Of a DNA stretch of 64,000 bases, positions 49,732 to 59,708 are shown one piece after another; position 1 is the first letter of the stretch, and every line of letters begins with the position of its first letter. The position numbers were made by a program, and so were the translations under genes. The notes beneath the pieces were generated by a model. The model had not been told where the DNA came from, searched no databases, and saw nothing but the letters and a program-made list of their open reading frames with translations. Origin of the DNA: Saprospiraceae bacterium UBA6168 (GTDB lineage: Bacteria > Bacteroidota > Bacteroidia > Chitinophagales > Saprospiraceae); contig DIUC01000035.1 in NCBI GenBank assembly GCA_002435785.1, positions 1 to 64,000 of the forward strand. Reading direction: 5' to 3'.

Positions 49732-52704
49732 TTGAAAAAAACCTTTTCCCTTCTACTAATCGCACTGGCCTACCTGCTGGTTTCCGCCGCATCCTTCACC
49801 CGGCAGGCGCAGCGGCCCATGCCCAAAATCGAAGACCTGCTGAAAGAGGCCGCTTGGGTGGACAGTACCTATGCCACCCTAACGCCCGACGAACGCCTCG
49901 GACAGCTCTTCTGGCTACGGGCGCACACTGACAAAGACGCCGCCTACGATGCAGCCGTGGAAGAACAAGTGAAAAAATACAAGCCCGGCGGCCTCTGCTT
50001 CTTCAACCCCACGGCCAAGGGAACGCCCGAAAAACAAGTGGAACTCACCAACCGCTACCAAGCCCTCAGCACCAAACTGCCTATGTTCATCACCATTGAC
50101 GGCGAGTGGGGGCTGGGGATGCGCATGAAGGGCACCGCAATGAGCTTCCCCCGCCAGATGATGCTCGGCGCCATTCAGGACAACACTTTGATTTATAAAA
50201 TGGGGGCAGAAATCGCCAAGCACTGCAAGCGGGTTGGCGTCAACGTCAACTTTGCGCCCGTGGCCGACGTGAACAACAACGCCGCCAACCCCGTCATCGG
50301 CTTCCGCAGCTTCGGCGAAGACCCCTACAACGTGGCCGCAAAATCCTATCAGTACATGCTCGGGATGCAGGACAACGGCGTGATGGCCTCCGCCAAGCAC
50401 TTCCCCGGCCACGGCGATACTGGCACCGACAGCCACTACGACCTGCCCGTCATCAACCACAACTTGGCACGGCTTGACAGCGTAGAGCTTTTCCCTTTCA
50501 AAATCCTGATACAGCAGGGCGTTGGCAGTATCATGATTGCACACCTAAACATACCTGCACTCGACAACACGCCCAATCTAGCTTCATCGCTCTCGCCCAA
50601 AATCGTGACCGATTTGCTGCGCAACCAACTGAATTACAAGGGTTTAATCTTGACCGATGCCCTCGAAATGCAGGCTGTCACCAAGCACTTCGGCAAAGGC
50701 GAGGTGGAGGCCCGTGCCCTTGCAGCTGGCAATGACGTGCTGCTTCTCCCCGGCGACATGGAGGCCGCTTTCCGGGTAGTCAAGCAGTGGTTGGCCAACG
50801 GCAAGCTCGACTCCAACGCTGTGAATGCCAGCGTGAAAAAAGTGCTGCTTTGGAAGCACCGAATGGGCATCACTACCTACCAGCCAATGCCCCTCGAAAA
50901 CGTGCGGGCCGACGTGAACGACAACCAAGCCCTCTCCGTCAAGCGGGAACTGATTGCCAATGCACTGACCTTGGCGAAAAATGAGGGCGATTTTCTTCCA
51001 GTTGCCAGTTCGACAGTGGGCGGTGGACAGTCAGGGGCTGCGAAATTGGCAGCACTGGCGATTGGTGTAGGGAGCGGCAATGCGTTTCACAAAAGGCTAA
51101 GTTCCTTCGGGAAAATTGAGACGTTCACTTCCGGCAAGGACGTTTCAAACGCACTCATTGCGAAGCTAAAAGGCAAGGACGCCGTCATCGTGAGCCTGCA
51201 CGACATGAGCCAGTTCGCCTCCAAGGGCTACGGCTTGACGCAGGGCACGAGGGATTTCATCGAGGCATTGCGCAAGCAAACCCGAGTCGTGGTGGTCATG
51301 TTCGGCAACCCCTACGCCGCCAAGTTTTTTGAAAACGTGCCGAACCTGCTGGTTTGCTACGAGGAAGATGACGAGGTACAAGACCTTGCTGCGCAAGCGC
51401 TTTTTGGCGTTTTTCCCGTGCGGGGAAAACTGCCCGTGACTGCTTCAACGCTGCTACCGGTTGGCACTGGCATCGGCACGGAAGCCATGCAGCGGATGGG
51501 CTGGGGAGTGCCAGAGGAGGTGGGCATGAGCAGCACCAAGCTCAAAAAAGTGGACTCGCTGATGGCCGAAGCCATTGTCGAAGGCGCAACCCCCGGCGGT
51601 GTGGTGCTGGTGGCGAGGCGTGGCAAAATCGTGTTTAAAAAATCTTATGGCTCCCACACTTACGAAAAAAATGCCCGCCCTACCACTCCTGACGACATCT
51701 GGGACCTGGCCAGCATCACGAAGATTGCGGCCAGCACCATCTCGTTGATGCGGCTGCAGGAGGAGGGAAAGTTCGACCCGAAAGACCCCGTGGAGAAGTA
51801 CCTGCCGGAGCTTGCCAACACCAACAAAAAGGGCATCCCGCTCGTGGACATGATGACCCACCGGGGCAGGCTCACGCCGTGGATAAAGTTTTATGAAAAG
51901 ACCATCACCCCGGCGGAAAAGCCTTCGCCCGATTTTTACCAAAACAAGAAAAGCGATGCCTACCCGCTGCCCGTAGCGAAAGACCTCTGGCTTAAAGCGG
52001 GCTACGAAAAGGAAATATGGCGGCAAATCCTGGACAGCCCGCTGGAGTCCACGAAGGAGTACAAATACAGCGACCTGGGTTTCTACATTGCCAGCGAGGT
52101 TATCAAACGGCAGAGCGGAATGCCCATCGAGGAGTATGCCAGCCGGACGTTCTATCAGCCGCTCGGCCTTTCGACGATGACTTATCGGCCCTACGAGAAA
52201 TTTCCGCTGGAACGGATCCCGCCCACGGAGGAGGACAATTACTACCGGGACCGCCGCATCCAAGGCTATGTACACGACATGGGCGCTGCCATGCTCAACC
52301 AAGCCACGGGCCACGCCGGGCTTTTCAGCGATGCCGAAGACCTTGCCGTGCTGATGCAGATGCTGCTGAACAAAGGGAACTATGGCGGTGTGCAATTCCT
52401 GCGACCAGAGACTATCAACTATTACACGACCAGATGCGAGGGCTGCACCCGCCGGGGCATCGGCTTCGATATGTTCCAAAAAAATACGAGCTATGAAAAC
52501 AACCTGAGCAAGCTGGCAAGCGAGGTCACCTATGGCCACCTCGGCTTCACTGGCACGGCGGTCTGGGCAGACCCTGCGGAGGAGTTGGTTTACGTTTTCC
52601 TCTCCAACCGCACTTACCCGACTATGAAGAACAACAAATTGGGGAAGCTGAACACGAGGGTGAAGGTGCAGGATGCGGTGTATGAGGCCATCATCCGGGA
52701 GTAA
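49732..52704 (+). CDS. NagZ-type GH3 beta-N-acetylhexosaminidase fused to a serine hydrolase (beta-lactamase-like)
   Basis: The product is 990 residues, beginning at a TTG start (49732) with a signal peptide (KTFSLLLIALAYLLVSAA). The N-terminal GH3 domain has the NagZ motif KHFPGHGDTGTDSHYD (residues 222-237) and the nucleophile Asp309 in LILTDALEMQ. A GH3 C-terminal domain follows (to about 600). The C-terminal 400 residues are a class C beta-lactamase/serine hydrolase domain with Ser661-Ile-Thr-Lys664. Together these suggest peptidoglycan recycling or muropeptide trimming in the periplasm. A word-repeat fragment is inserted at residues about 422-437. Confidence 0.9.
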   Translation: MKKTFSLLLIALAYLLVSAASFTRQAQRPMPKIEDLLKEAAWVDSTYATLTPDERLGQLFWLRAHTDKDAAYDAAVEEQVKKYKPGGLCFFNPTAKGTPEKQVELTNRYQALSTKLPMFITIDGEWGLGMRMKGTAMSFPRQMMLGAIQDNTLIYKMGAEIAKHCKRVGVNVNFAPVADVNNNAANPVIGFRSFGEDPYNVAAKSYQYMLGMQDNGVMASAKHFPGHGDTGTDSHYDLPVINHNLARLDSVELFPFKILIQQGVGSIMIAHLNIPALDNTPNLASSLSPKIVTDLLRNQLNYKGLILTDALEMQAVTKHFGKGEVEARALAAGNDVLLLPGDMEAAFRVVKQWLANGKLDSNAVNASVKKVLLWKHRMGITTYQPMPLENVRADVNDNQALSVKRELIANALTLAKNEGDFLPVASSTVGGGQSGAAKLAALAIGVGSGNAFHKRLSSFGKIETFTSGKDVSNALIAKLKGKDAVIVSLHDMSQFASKGYGLTQGTRDFIEALRKQTRVVVVMFGNPYAAKFFENVPNLLVCYEEDDEVQDLAAQALFGVFPVRGKLPVTASTLLPVGTGIGTEAMQRMGWGVPEEVGMSSTKLKKVDSLMAEAIVEGATPGGVVLVARRGKIVFKKSYGSHTYEKNARPTTPDDIWDLASITKIAASTISLMRLQEEGKFDPKDPVEKYLPELANTNKKGIPLVDMMTHRGRLTPWIKFYEKTITPAEKPSPDFYQNKKSDAYPLPVAKDLWLKAGYEKEIWRQILDSPLESTKEYKYSDLGFYIASEVIKRQSGMPIEEYASRTFYQPLGLSTMTYRPYEKFPLERIPPTEEDNYYRDRRIQGYVHDMGAAMLNQATGHAGLFSDAEDLAVLMQMLLNKGNYGGVQFLRPETINYYTTRCEGCTRRGIGFDMFQKNTSYENNLSKLASEVTYGHLGFTGTAVWADPAEELVYVFLSNRTYPTMKNNKLGKLNTRVKVQDAVYEAIIRE
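50996..51036 (+). repeat. CAGTTGGCAGT-word fragment inside the NagZ-like gene
   Basis: CCAGTTGCCAGTTCGACAGT and GGGCGGTGGACAGTC closely match words in the perfect hairpin at 15282-15317. The insert is in frame and encodes LPVASSTVGGGQSGA. Confidence 0.7.
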
Positions 52705-52826
52705 GGTTTGTTCAAAAACCCCTAAAAAACCACGCATTTACCCTGCAAAACCTTATCTCGCACACTTTTTGAAAGAAGGGAAAGTTAGAACATGTGCGCT
52801 ACCCAAATCCGTAAAAAATTAAAAGC

Positions 52827-55007
52827 ATGAGAATTCTAACATCAGGCGTTTTTCAAAAAAATACGCTTCGAAAAATAGCCCTCGTCACCGTGGCCGTGGC
52901 CGCCGTGGCATTCTGCTCGCCAGTGCAGGCGCAGTCCAAAGTAGTGGACAAGGCCAACGAACTGTACAAAAACAACCAGTTCGCCGATGCCGCCGAGCTT
53001 TACCGGCAAGCCTTGCAGGAAATGGAGAACTCGGGTAAGCAAGGCCGAAATACCATCCTGCTCAAAAGCAAGCTCGCCTACTGCTACCGCATGAACAACA
53101 AGATGGACAAGGCGGAGGCGCTTTATGCCGAAGTGGTAAAGGACGAGAGTGCAAAATCAGATACCTACTACTATTACGGTGAGGCGCTGATGAGCAATGG
53201 CAAGTACGCCGAAGCAAAAAAATGGTTTACCGATTACCAAAATTTGGAGCCAAGCGATGAAAAGGCAATCTTGATGCTTCGTGCCTGCGACTACGCCCCG
53301 CTCATCGAACCCTATTTTCAATACCTTGACATTCAGGAGTTTGCCTACAATTCGCCAGCCGACGACAATGCGCCGATTTTGGTCAAGAACGGCCTTATCT
53401 TCTCCTCCGACCGCCAGCAGGGCGCCAAGCTGCTCAAGGAGAAATCCGGCTGGACTGGACGGGACTACCTGAACCTCTATTTTGCACCCCGCAAGTCGGA
53501 CGGCAGTTTCGGTGAGCCGGGGCAATATTCCTCCAAACTCAGTGAGGTGAACAAAAACACGGGAAATGCCTCGTTGACTGCCGACGAATCAGAGATTTTC
53601 TTCACCCGCAACGACAACGTGCTGAACAAGCAGAACACTTATAGCCTTCAACTTTTCTCCGCAAAATCGGCGGGAGAAAATCGCTGGAAGGACGTGCAAA
53701 AACTGCCTTTCTGCTCCTCCAACCACAATTTCATGCACCCTGCCGTATCGCCCGATGGCAAGCGGCTGTTCTTCGCAAGCAACCGGGCGGGCGGATTCGG
53801 CGGTACCGACCTCTGGATGTCGGAGCGGAATGCTGCTGGTGGCGAGTGGAGCAAACCCGTAAACCTCGGCCCAGCGGTGAACACTACCGTGAATGAAGGA
53901 TTTCCGTTCGTGGCTGCAGACAACAAGCTGTATTTTTGTTCAAAAGGGCATCCCGGTTACGGTGGCTTCGACATCTTCGTGACCTATATGGACGAAAACG
54001 GTGCCTGGCAACCCGCCACCAACCTTGGCAAGCCCATCAACAGCCCCTTGGACGACATCTCGATATTTGTGGCTCCCGACCAGCGAAGCGGCTATTTCAC
54101 CAGCTCCCGCAGCGGCGGCGACGACGATATCTTCAGCTTCACCGTGCTGGACGAAGCGCCTTTGGCCGTTGTTAGCCCGCCAGCGCCAACCAATGAAGTC
54201 CGCCCCAGCAGCCCAGCGGCAGCGGAGCCAGCTTTGGTTATGTCGGAGGAAGTAGCGGAAGTGGTGCCGCTAACGCCCAGAACCGTAGTGCCAGAGCCAT
54301 CGGTAATTGAAGAGGAGGAGGCTCCAGTCTTGCCCCCCGTCAAGGAAGTGGCTGCCATTCCAGAACCAGAACCCATACCACCCGTCGCCATCGAGTCGGC
54401 AAGGGTGACGGACGTTCCAAAGCAAATCTCGCAGCCAGTGGAAAATGTCGAAGTTCCAACATTGACAGAAAAACAGGCTAACACGCCCACAGTGGAAATA
54501 CCAGTAGTACAAATCCGAGTGGAAATGCCAGTGGCACAGCACCAAGCGCCCACATCAAACCCAACCACCGAAATGGCACAGCTTGACGGTTTCATGGATT
54601 TTTCTCGAAAGTTGGAGGAAGGGAAATTACTCGTTGGTGAACGGTTCCGCCTGGATGGGGCAGTTTTTGACCCCGCCGTTTGGCAGCTCACGCCACGCAT
54701 CACTGGCCCACTCGACAAGCTCATTTCGCAGTTAAAAATTTACCCCACCGTGCAAGTCGAAATCAGCTCGCACACGGAATCCCTGGGCGACGACAAGGAA
54801 AATCAGCAAATCTCAGCGAACAGGGCAGCAACCATATTGGACTATATGCTCCGGGAAGGCATTGCGAAAGAGCGCATTTTAGCCAAGGGCTGCGGCGAGA
54901 CCATGCCCGTAAACCACTGCCGAAATGGCACTCCATGCAGCATAGACGAACACTTGGTCAACCAGCGGATTGAGGTGAAAGTATTGGCATTGGATGGGAA
55001 GTGGTGA
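52827..55007 (+). CDS. PorE-like outer-membrane protein with TPR, PD40 and OmpA domains
   Basis: The 726-residue protein has a signal peptide (ending SPVQAQ), TPR repeats (about 38-150; YKNNQFADAAELYRQALQE), a PD40/WD40-like beta-propeller (about 180-450; ILVKNGLIFSSDRQQGAKLL, FMHPAVSPDGKRLFFASNRAGGFGGTDLWM, GYFTSSRSGGDDDIFSF), a Pro/Glu/Val-rich linker (about 460-580) and a C-terminal OmpA-like peptidoglycan-binding domain (about 600-726). This domain order resembles PorE of T9SS. The carboxypeptidase regulatory domain seen in some PorE proteins is not evident. It may anchor secretion or envelope complexes to the wall. Confidence 0.85.
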   Translation: MRILTSGVFQKNTLRKIALVTVAVAAVAFCSPVQAQSKVVDKANELYKNNQFADAAELYRQALQEMENSGKQGRNTILLKSKLAYCYRMNNKMDKAEALYAEVVKDESAKSDTYYYYGEALMSNGKYAEAKKWFTDYQNLEPSDEKAILMLRACDYAPLIEPYFQYLDIQEFAYNSPADDNAPILVKNGLIFSSDRQQGAKLLKEKSGWTGRDYLNLYFAPRKSDGSFGEPGQYSSKLSEVNKNTGNASLTADESEIFFTRNDNVLNKQNTYSLQLFSAKSAGENRWKDVQKLPFCSSNHNFMHPAVSPDGKRLFFASNRAGGFGGTDLWMSERNAAGGEWSKPVNLGPAVNTTVNEGFPFVAADNKLYFCSKGHPGYGGFDIFVTYMDENGAWQPATNLGKPINSPLDDISIFVAPDQRSGYFTSSRSGGDDDIFSFTVLDEAPLAVVSPPAPTNEVRPSSPAAAEPALVMSEEVAEVVPLTPRTVVPEPSVIEEEEAPVLPPVKEVAAIPEPEPIPPVAIESARVTDVPKQISQPVENVEVPTLTEKQANTPTVEIPVVQIRVEMPVAQHQAPTSNPTTEMAQLDGFMDFSRKLEEGKLLVGERFRLDGAVFDPAVWQLTPRITGPLDKLISQLKIYPTVQVEISSHTESLGDDKENQQISANRAATILDYMLREGIAKERILAKGCGETMPVNHCRNGTPCSIDEHLVNQRIEVKVLALDGKW

Positions 55008-55049
55008 CAACATACATCAAATCAGTTGTAGGTCGGCGAGTTTTTATGC

Positions 55050-55748
55050 TCAAACCATTCGCTCGTTTCTAGTTGCTACCCGCATAAAGTCCCAAGCCAC
55101 CAATAGCGTTTCCCCGGCGTAGTGTAGGCCCGGTGTCAAGCGTTTGCTATGTAGGGGCAGTATTTCCTCCTGTTTTTTCAAAAAAGTAAAAATGGTGCGC
55201 ATCACCTTGAAGTAGCGGCCCACCTCGTCCACCGAGGGCAAGTCACGGCTGCCGAGCAGTTCCATCAGCCGCCGGAAGCTGTCGAAATCGTAGGGTAGGT
55301 ACTGCGTCGGATGGCGGAAGGCAAGGTAGAGGGACGCCATCTGGTAGTTGTCGTCATGGAAATGGCTGTTCAACCTCGAAGTTGGGTGCGCCTCCTGCCA
55401 ACCGGCCAACAGTTCATCGCAGTGGAACACAAAGCGTCCCAGCCGACCGTCCACGTCTTTGCTTTCGTTGAAAAGGTCTTGGAACACTTCCCGCACAAAT
55501 TCCCGGTTCAGCTCCATGAAGCGCAGCATCATTGCCTTTGGCTCATAGTTTTCCCGCTTCCATAGGCGGCGAGACCGGGAATTCTCCAAGCTGCGGTCGT
55601 ACACCGTGCGAAAGTCAAGTGCCGCCACGTCCCAGGTTTCCTGAAAAATGCGCTGCGACTCCCATGGCAGGTAGGGGTCGTGTTGTGGGTTTGACCGAAG
55701 AAAATCGGCGTACTGTTGGATGGCGTCGTTGAGTTTTTGTAGATTCAT
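55050..55748 (-). CDS. Stand-alone domain resembling the N-terminus of McrB-like AAA proteins
   Basis: The 232-residue protein starts at ATG 55748 (MNLQKLNDAIQQYADFLR). The stretch WESQRIFQETWDVAALDFRTVYDRSLENSR followed by LMELNREFVREVFQDLFNESKDVDGRLGRF and HFHDDNYQMASLYLAFRHPTQY resembles the helical N-terminal domain that precedes the AAA+ module of McrB-like restriction proteins. No AAA or nuclease gene is adjacent. Recognition is from memory of family segments and is moderate. A truncated remnant and a stand-alone regulator are both possible. Confidence 0.55.
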   Translation of the reverse strand: MNLQKLNDAIQQYADFLRSNPQHDPYLPWESQRIFQETWDVAALDFRTVYDRSLENSRSRRLWKRENYEPKAMMLRFMELNREFVREVFQDLFNESKDVDGRLGRFVFHCDELLAGWQEAHPTSRLNSHFHDDNYQMASLYLAFRHPTQYLPYDFDSFRRLMELLGSRDLPSVDEVGRYFKVMRTIFTFLKKQEEILPLHSKRLTPGLHYAGETLLVAWDFMRVATRNERMV

Positions 55749-55869
55749 GACCACGATTTTGCACTGAGTTTTCGTCGCAAAACGCACCAAAGTGCATTTG
55801 TGAAAAAAAATCATGGGAAACTTGGCGGCGAAGCTACATATTTGCGGAAGAGGACGGTTTGATACATTG

Positions 55870-55929
55870 TTTCAGGTTTAGAGTTTCAGGATAGTCCTGC
55901 CTAAAACCTGAAGCCCAAAACCTAAAACC
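55870..55929. repeat. TTTCAGG-word inverted repeat upstream of the phosphodiesterase gene
   Basis: TTTCAGGTTTAGAGTTTCAGG words face CCTAAAACCTGAA and CCAAAACCTAAAACC. The repeat ends 11 bases before the ATG. Confidence 0.7.
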
Positions 55930-55940
55930 GCTTAAGCTGC

Positions 55941-56687
55941 ATGAAACTTATTCAAATCACTGACCTGCACGTAGCGAGCGAAGGAGAGTTCACCCATGGC
56001 GTGGACGTGCGTCAGAATTTTTTGGACATCCTGCAAGCGGCGAAATCCTTCGCCCCCGATTACCTCATCATCTCCGGCGACCTCGCCTTCGACACTGCCA
56101 ACGAGCAGGTCTATCATTGGATGAAATCGCAGCTCGACGCCATCGGCATCCCCTACGCACTCATCGGCGGCAACCACGACGACTCAACCCTGCTGGCGAA
56201 GGTCTTTGGTTTGGAACACCTGCTCACCGATGGCGACCTGTACTACAAATTGCCCCTTGGTGAGCAGACGTTGCTGATGCTAGAAACCTCCAAAGGCATT
56301 GTCAGTGAGGTACAGTTGGCGTGGCTGACCAAGGAGCTGGCGCAATTGGACGGCCCCGCTGTCATCTTCATGCACCACCCGCCAGTGAGCGGCGGCGTGC
56401 CGTTCATGGATGTAAACTACCCGCTCCGCAACATGGACGATGTGCAGGAAGTGTTCTTTCGGCACCCGCACCCGGTCTATATCTTCTGTGGCCATTATCA
56501 CGTGGAGAAAATGCTTTGCGTGAAAAACCTGGCCGTCCACGTCACCCCGACCAACTATTTCCAGATGAAATGGCAACAACCAGAATTTCAGCTCGACCAC
56601 CTCAGAATTGGCCTCCGGGAAATCAACCTCCGGCCCGACGGCGTGGTGGAAAGTGCGGTAGTTTATTACGAAGGGAATAAAATATGA
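55941..56687 (+). CDS. Metallophosphoesterase, CpdA-like
   Basis: The 248-residue protein has the five metallophosphoesterase motifs in order: QITDLHVA, ISGDLAFDT, IGGNHDDS, FMHHPPVS and FCGHYHVE. Its size and motif spacing match class III cAMP phosphodiesterase CpdA-like enzymes. Two metals would be bound by the Asp/His/Asn set. Whether it cleaves cAMP or another phosphoester is unknown. Confidence 0.88.
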   Translation: MKLIQITDLHVASEGEFTHGVDVRQNFLDILQAAKSFAPDYLIISGDLAFDTANEQVYHWMKSQLDAIGIPYALIGGNHDDSTLLAKVFGLEHLLTDGDLYYKLPLGEQTLLMLETSKGIVSEVQLAWLTKELAQLDGPAVIFMHHPPVSGGVPFMDVNYPLRNMDDVQEVFFRHPHPVYIFCGHYHVEKMLCVKNLAVHVTPTNYFQMKWQQPEFQLDHLRIGLREINLRPDGVVESAVVYYEGNKI

Positions 56688-56773
56688 TTGTTGAATGGTT
56701 GAAATTGTTGGGTGGTTTGAGGGGCAATCACGGCAATGATAACAATCATAACAATTCAGCAATTTAACAATAC
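56686..56773. repeat. ATTGTTGAA-word repeats upstream of the aminotransferase gene
   Basis: GATTGTTGAATGGTTGAAATTGTTGGG words face AACAATCATAACAATTCAGC and AATTTAACAA. The repeat touches the stop of the phosphodiesterase gene and the start of the aminotransferase gene. Confidence 0.65.
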
Positions 56774-56774
56774 T

Positions 56775-57917
56775 ATGCTTCTTTCCTCCAAACTGCCGGG
56801 CGTCGGCACCTCCATTTTCACCGTCATGTCGGCCATGGCCAACGAGCACGGGGCCATTAACCTGGCGCAGGGCTTCCCTGACTTCGACTGCTCCGACCAC
56901 CTCAAGGGGCTGGTGGACAAGTACATCCGGCAGGGCCACAACCAATACGCCCCAATGCCTGGTGTACCTGCGCTCCGCAAAACCGTTGCCGAAAAAATCC
57001 AGTCGCTATACGGCCTCAGCGTGGACCCCGACACCGAAATCACCATCACCAGCGGTGCCACCCAAGCGCTCTACTGCGCCATCTCGGCCTTCATCCGCCC
57101 CGACGACGAGGTGATTCTGATAGAACCTGCATACGATTCCTACCGCCCGTCCATCGAAGTGAACGGAGGTCGGCCCGTCCTCTACGAAATGAGTGCACCC
57201 GACTATACCGTTGACTGGCGTATGCTCGAACGCCTCATCACTTGGAAGACCCGCATGATTATCATCAACACCCCGCACAACCCAACGGGCAAGATTTTGA
57301 AGGAAGCGGATTGGAAGGAACTGCAACACCTTGCCGTCAACAGGGACATCATCGTACTCTGCGACGAAGCCTACGAGCATCTCGTCTTCGATGGTGAGCG
57401 GCACGAGAGCCTGCTGCGTTACCCCAAGATTTTCGAGCGGGGCATGGCTGTTTTTTCCTTCGGAAAAACACTGCACACCACCGGCTGGAAGCTCGGCTGC
57501 ATCGTGGCACCGCCCGACCTCACCAAGGAGTTCCGCAAAGTGCACCAGTTCAACGTCTTCGCCGTGAACACGCCGATGCAGTACGCCGTGGCTGAATACC
57601 TCGAACAGCCAGCGGCGTATTTGGCGCTGAACGATTTTTTTGAAAAAAAGCGGGACTTCCTGCTCGATGCCATGGCCGGGTCGAGGTTTAAGCCCCTGCA
57701 CAGCGAAGGGTCCTACTTTCAGCTCTACGACTACTCCGCCATCAGCGAAGAACCCGACACGGATTTTGTGAAACGGCTAATCCTGGAGCACGGGGTGGCC
57801 GCTATACCTGTCTCTGTTTTTTACAGCAGCCATAAAAACGAGCGTGTAATACGGCTTTGCTTCGCAAAAAAAGAGGAGACCTTGGCAAAGGCGGCGGCAC
57901 TTTTGAGCAAAATTTAA
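56775..57917 (+). CDS. PLP-dependent aminotransferase, class I/II (methionine aminotransferase-like)
   Basis: This is an aminotransferase of 380 residues from ATG 56775 (MLLSSKLPGVGTSIFTVMSAMA). The fold-type I signatures are NLAQGFPDFDC, ITSGATQALYCAI, NTPHNPTGK and the PLP-lysine region FSFGKTLHTTGWKLGC. The sequence resembles YbdL/methionine aminotransferase and kynurenine aminotransferase of Bacteroidota. It probably transaminates methionine or aromatic amino acids; exact specificity is not decided. Confidence 0.9.
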   Translation: MLLSSKLPGVGTSIFTVMSAMANEHGAINLAQGFPDFDCSDHLKGLVDKYIRQGHNQYAPMPGVPALRKTVAEKIQSLYGLSVDPDTEITITSGATQALYCAISAFIRPDDEVILIEPAYDSYRPSIEVNGGRPVLYEMSAPDYTVDWRMLERLITWKTRMIIINTPHNPTGKILKEADWKELQHLAVNRDIIVLCDEAYEHLVFDGERHESLLRYPKIFERGMAVFSFGKTLHTTGWKLGCIVAPPDLTKEFRKVHQFNVFAVNTPMQYAVAEYLEQPAAYLALNDFFEKKRDFLLDAMAGSRFKPLHSEGSYFQLYDYSAISEEPDTDFVKRLILEHGVAAIPVSVFYSSHKNERVIRLCFAKKEETLAKAAALLSKI

Positions 57918-57997
57918 TCAGCTCCTAATCTCAATAGTTTGGCTAAAGGGCCAGATGTTGTACTTTTAGCCCAATCCATTTTAAAATTCAAACATTC

Positions 57998-59662
57998 ATG
58001 ACAGAGCAAAGACCGTGGCTGGGAAACTATCCGAAAGGAGTGCCCGCCAATATTGACGAAAACGCCTACCCATCACTCATCGCCTTACTGGACGAGACCT
58101 TCAAAAAGTACCCTGACCTAAAGGCATTCACGTGCATGGGCAAGGCGATGAGCTATGCCGAGGTTGACCGCTACTCCACCCAGTTCGGGGCCTACCTGCA
58201 CTCCCGCGGGCTGGAGCCAGGCGACAAGATTGCCCTGATGATGCCCAACCTCTTGCAGTACCCCATCGCGCTGTTCGGCTGCTTGCGGGCCGGGCTTGTC
58301 ATCGTGAACACCAACCCACTTTACACGCCCCGGGAGATGCGACATCAGTTCACCGACTCGGGGGTGAAGGCCATAGTGATTTGCGAGAATTTCGCCGCCA
58401 ACCTGCAAGAGGTGTTGCCGGACACGCAGATAAAGACCATCATTGTTACCAGCATTGGCGAGATGCTGGGCCTCAAAGGGGCGTTCGTCAACCTCGCCGT
58501 TCGCTACATCAAGCAGATGGTGCCCGACTTCTCGCTTCCAAATACCGTTACCTTCAGTGCTGCCTTGGAGCAGGGCAAAAAATTCACCATCAAGCCATTC
58601 CAGCACAACCCAGACGACGTGGTGGCGCTCCAGTACACAGGTGGCACGACGGGCGTGGCAAAGGGCGCCATGCTCACCAACCGCAACCTTGTGGCCAACA
58701 TGATGCAAATAAGGGCCTGGATAGGACAGGCTCAAATCGGAGCGAAGGACATCGGCTTGTCGCCACTGCCACTCTACCATATTTTCGCTTTCTCGGTCAA
58801 TTGTTTGGCGCTGTTCAGCCTTGGTGCCCTCACGGTGCTTGTGGTCAACGCCCGTGACCTGCCATCGGTCATGAAGGAGTTCAAGAACCACAAAGTCACG
58901 TTGATGACTGGGGTGAACACCTTGTTCAACGCCCTGCTCAACCATCCCGATTTTGCATCGCTCGACTTTAGCAGCCTCAAATTCGCCTTTGGTGGTGGCA
59001 TGGCGGTGCAGAAAGCGGTAGCCGAAAAATGGCGGAAAGTAACTGGCTCACCGTTGATTGAGGGCTTCGGCATGACCGAATCATCCCCTGTGGCCAGTGT
59101 GAACCCGCTCGATGGCTCCGGCCGCTTGGGCTGTATCGGCCTTCCTGTTTCTTCGACCGACATGCGCATCGTGGACGATGCCGGAAACCCATTGCCGCAA
59201 GGCGAAACCGGCGAAATACAAATCAAAGGGCCACAAGTGATGAAGGGCTACTACAACCGCCCGGATGCCACCGTGCAGACCATCAAGGACGGCTGGCTTT
59301 GCACGGGCGACATCGGGCTGATGCACTCGGACGGCTACTTTCAAATCGTTGACCGCAAAAAGGACATGATTCTCGTGTCAGGCTTCAACGTCTATCCGAA
59401 CGAAATAGAGGACGTGGTGATTGAGCACCCCAAGGTGATGGAATGCGCCGCCATTGGTGTCCCCGACGAAAAGTCGGGCGAGGTGGTGAAGATTTTTGTG
59501 GTAAAAAAAGACCCGTCGCTGACCGAAAAGGAACTGCTGGAGCATTGCCGCCATGGACTTACCGGCTACAAAATACCGAGGTCGGTGGAGTTCCGAACGG
59601 AGTTGCCGAAGACGAATGTGGGCAAGATTTTGAGGAGGAAGTTGCGGGAAGAGCAGGGGTGA
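57998..59662 (+). CDS. fadD: Long-chain fatty-acid--CoA ligase
   Basis: The 554-residue protein is an adenylate-forming acyl-CoA ligase. It has the P-loop-like YTGGTTGVAKGAMLTNRN (A3), GFGMTESSPVAS (A5), DGWLCTGDIGLMHSDGYFQIVDRKKDMILVSGFNVYPNEIE (A7-A8) and the C-terminal lysine in PKTNVGKILRRKL. It activates long-chain fatty acids for beta-oxidation or lipid use at the membrane. It is monocistronic, with a strong terminator downstream. Confidence 0.93.
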   Translation: MTEQRPWLGNYPKGVPANIDENAYPSLIALLDETFKKYPDLKAFTCMGKAMSYAEVDRYSTQFGAYLHSRGLEPGDKIALMMPNLLQYPIALFGCLRAGLVIVNTNPLYTPREMRHQFTDSGVKAIVICENFAANLQEVLPDTQIKTIIVTSIGEMLGLKGAFVNLAVRYIKQMVPDFSLPNTVTFSAALEQGKKFTIKPFQHNPDDVVALQYTGGTTGVAKGAMLTNRNLVANMMQIRAWIGQAQIGAKDIGLSPLPLYHIFAFSVNCLALFSLGALTVLVVNARDLPSVMKEFKNHKVTLMTGVNTLFNALLNHPDFASLDFSSLKFAFGGGMAVQKAVAEKWRKVTGSPLIEGFGMTESSPVASVNPLDGSGRLGCIGLPVSSTDMRIVDDAGNPLPQGETGEIQIKGPQVMKGYYNRPDATVQTIKDGWLCTGDIGLMHSDGYFQIVDRKKDMILVSGFNVYPNEIEDVVIEHPKVMECAAIGVPDEKSGEVVKIFVVKKDPSLTEKELLEHCRHGLTGYKIPRSVEFRTELPKTNVGKILRRKLREEQG

Positions 59663-59708
59663 GATTGGGAATGGAATCCATAGGGTTTCGTCACAAAATT
59701 GTATGCAC

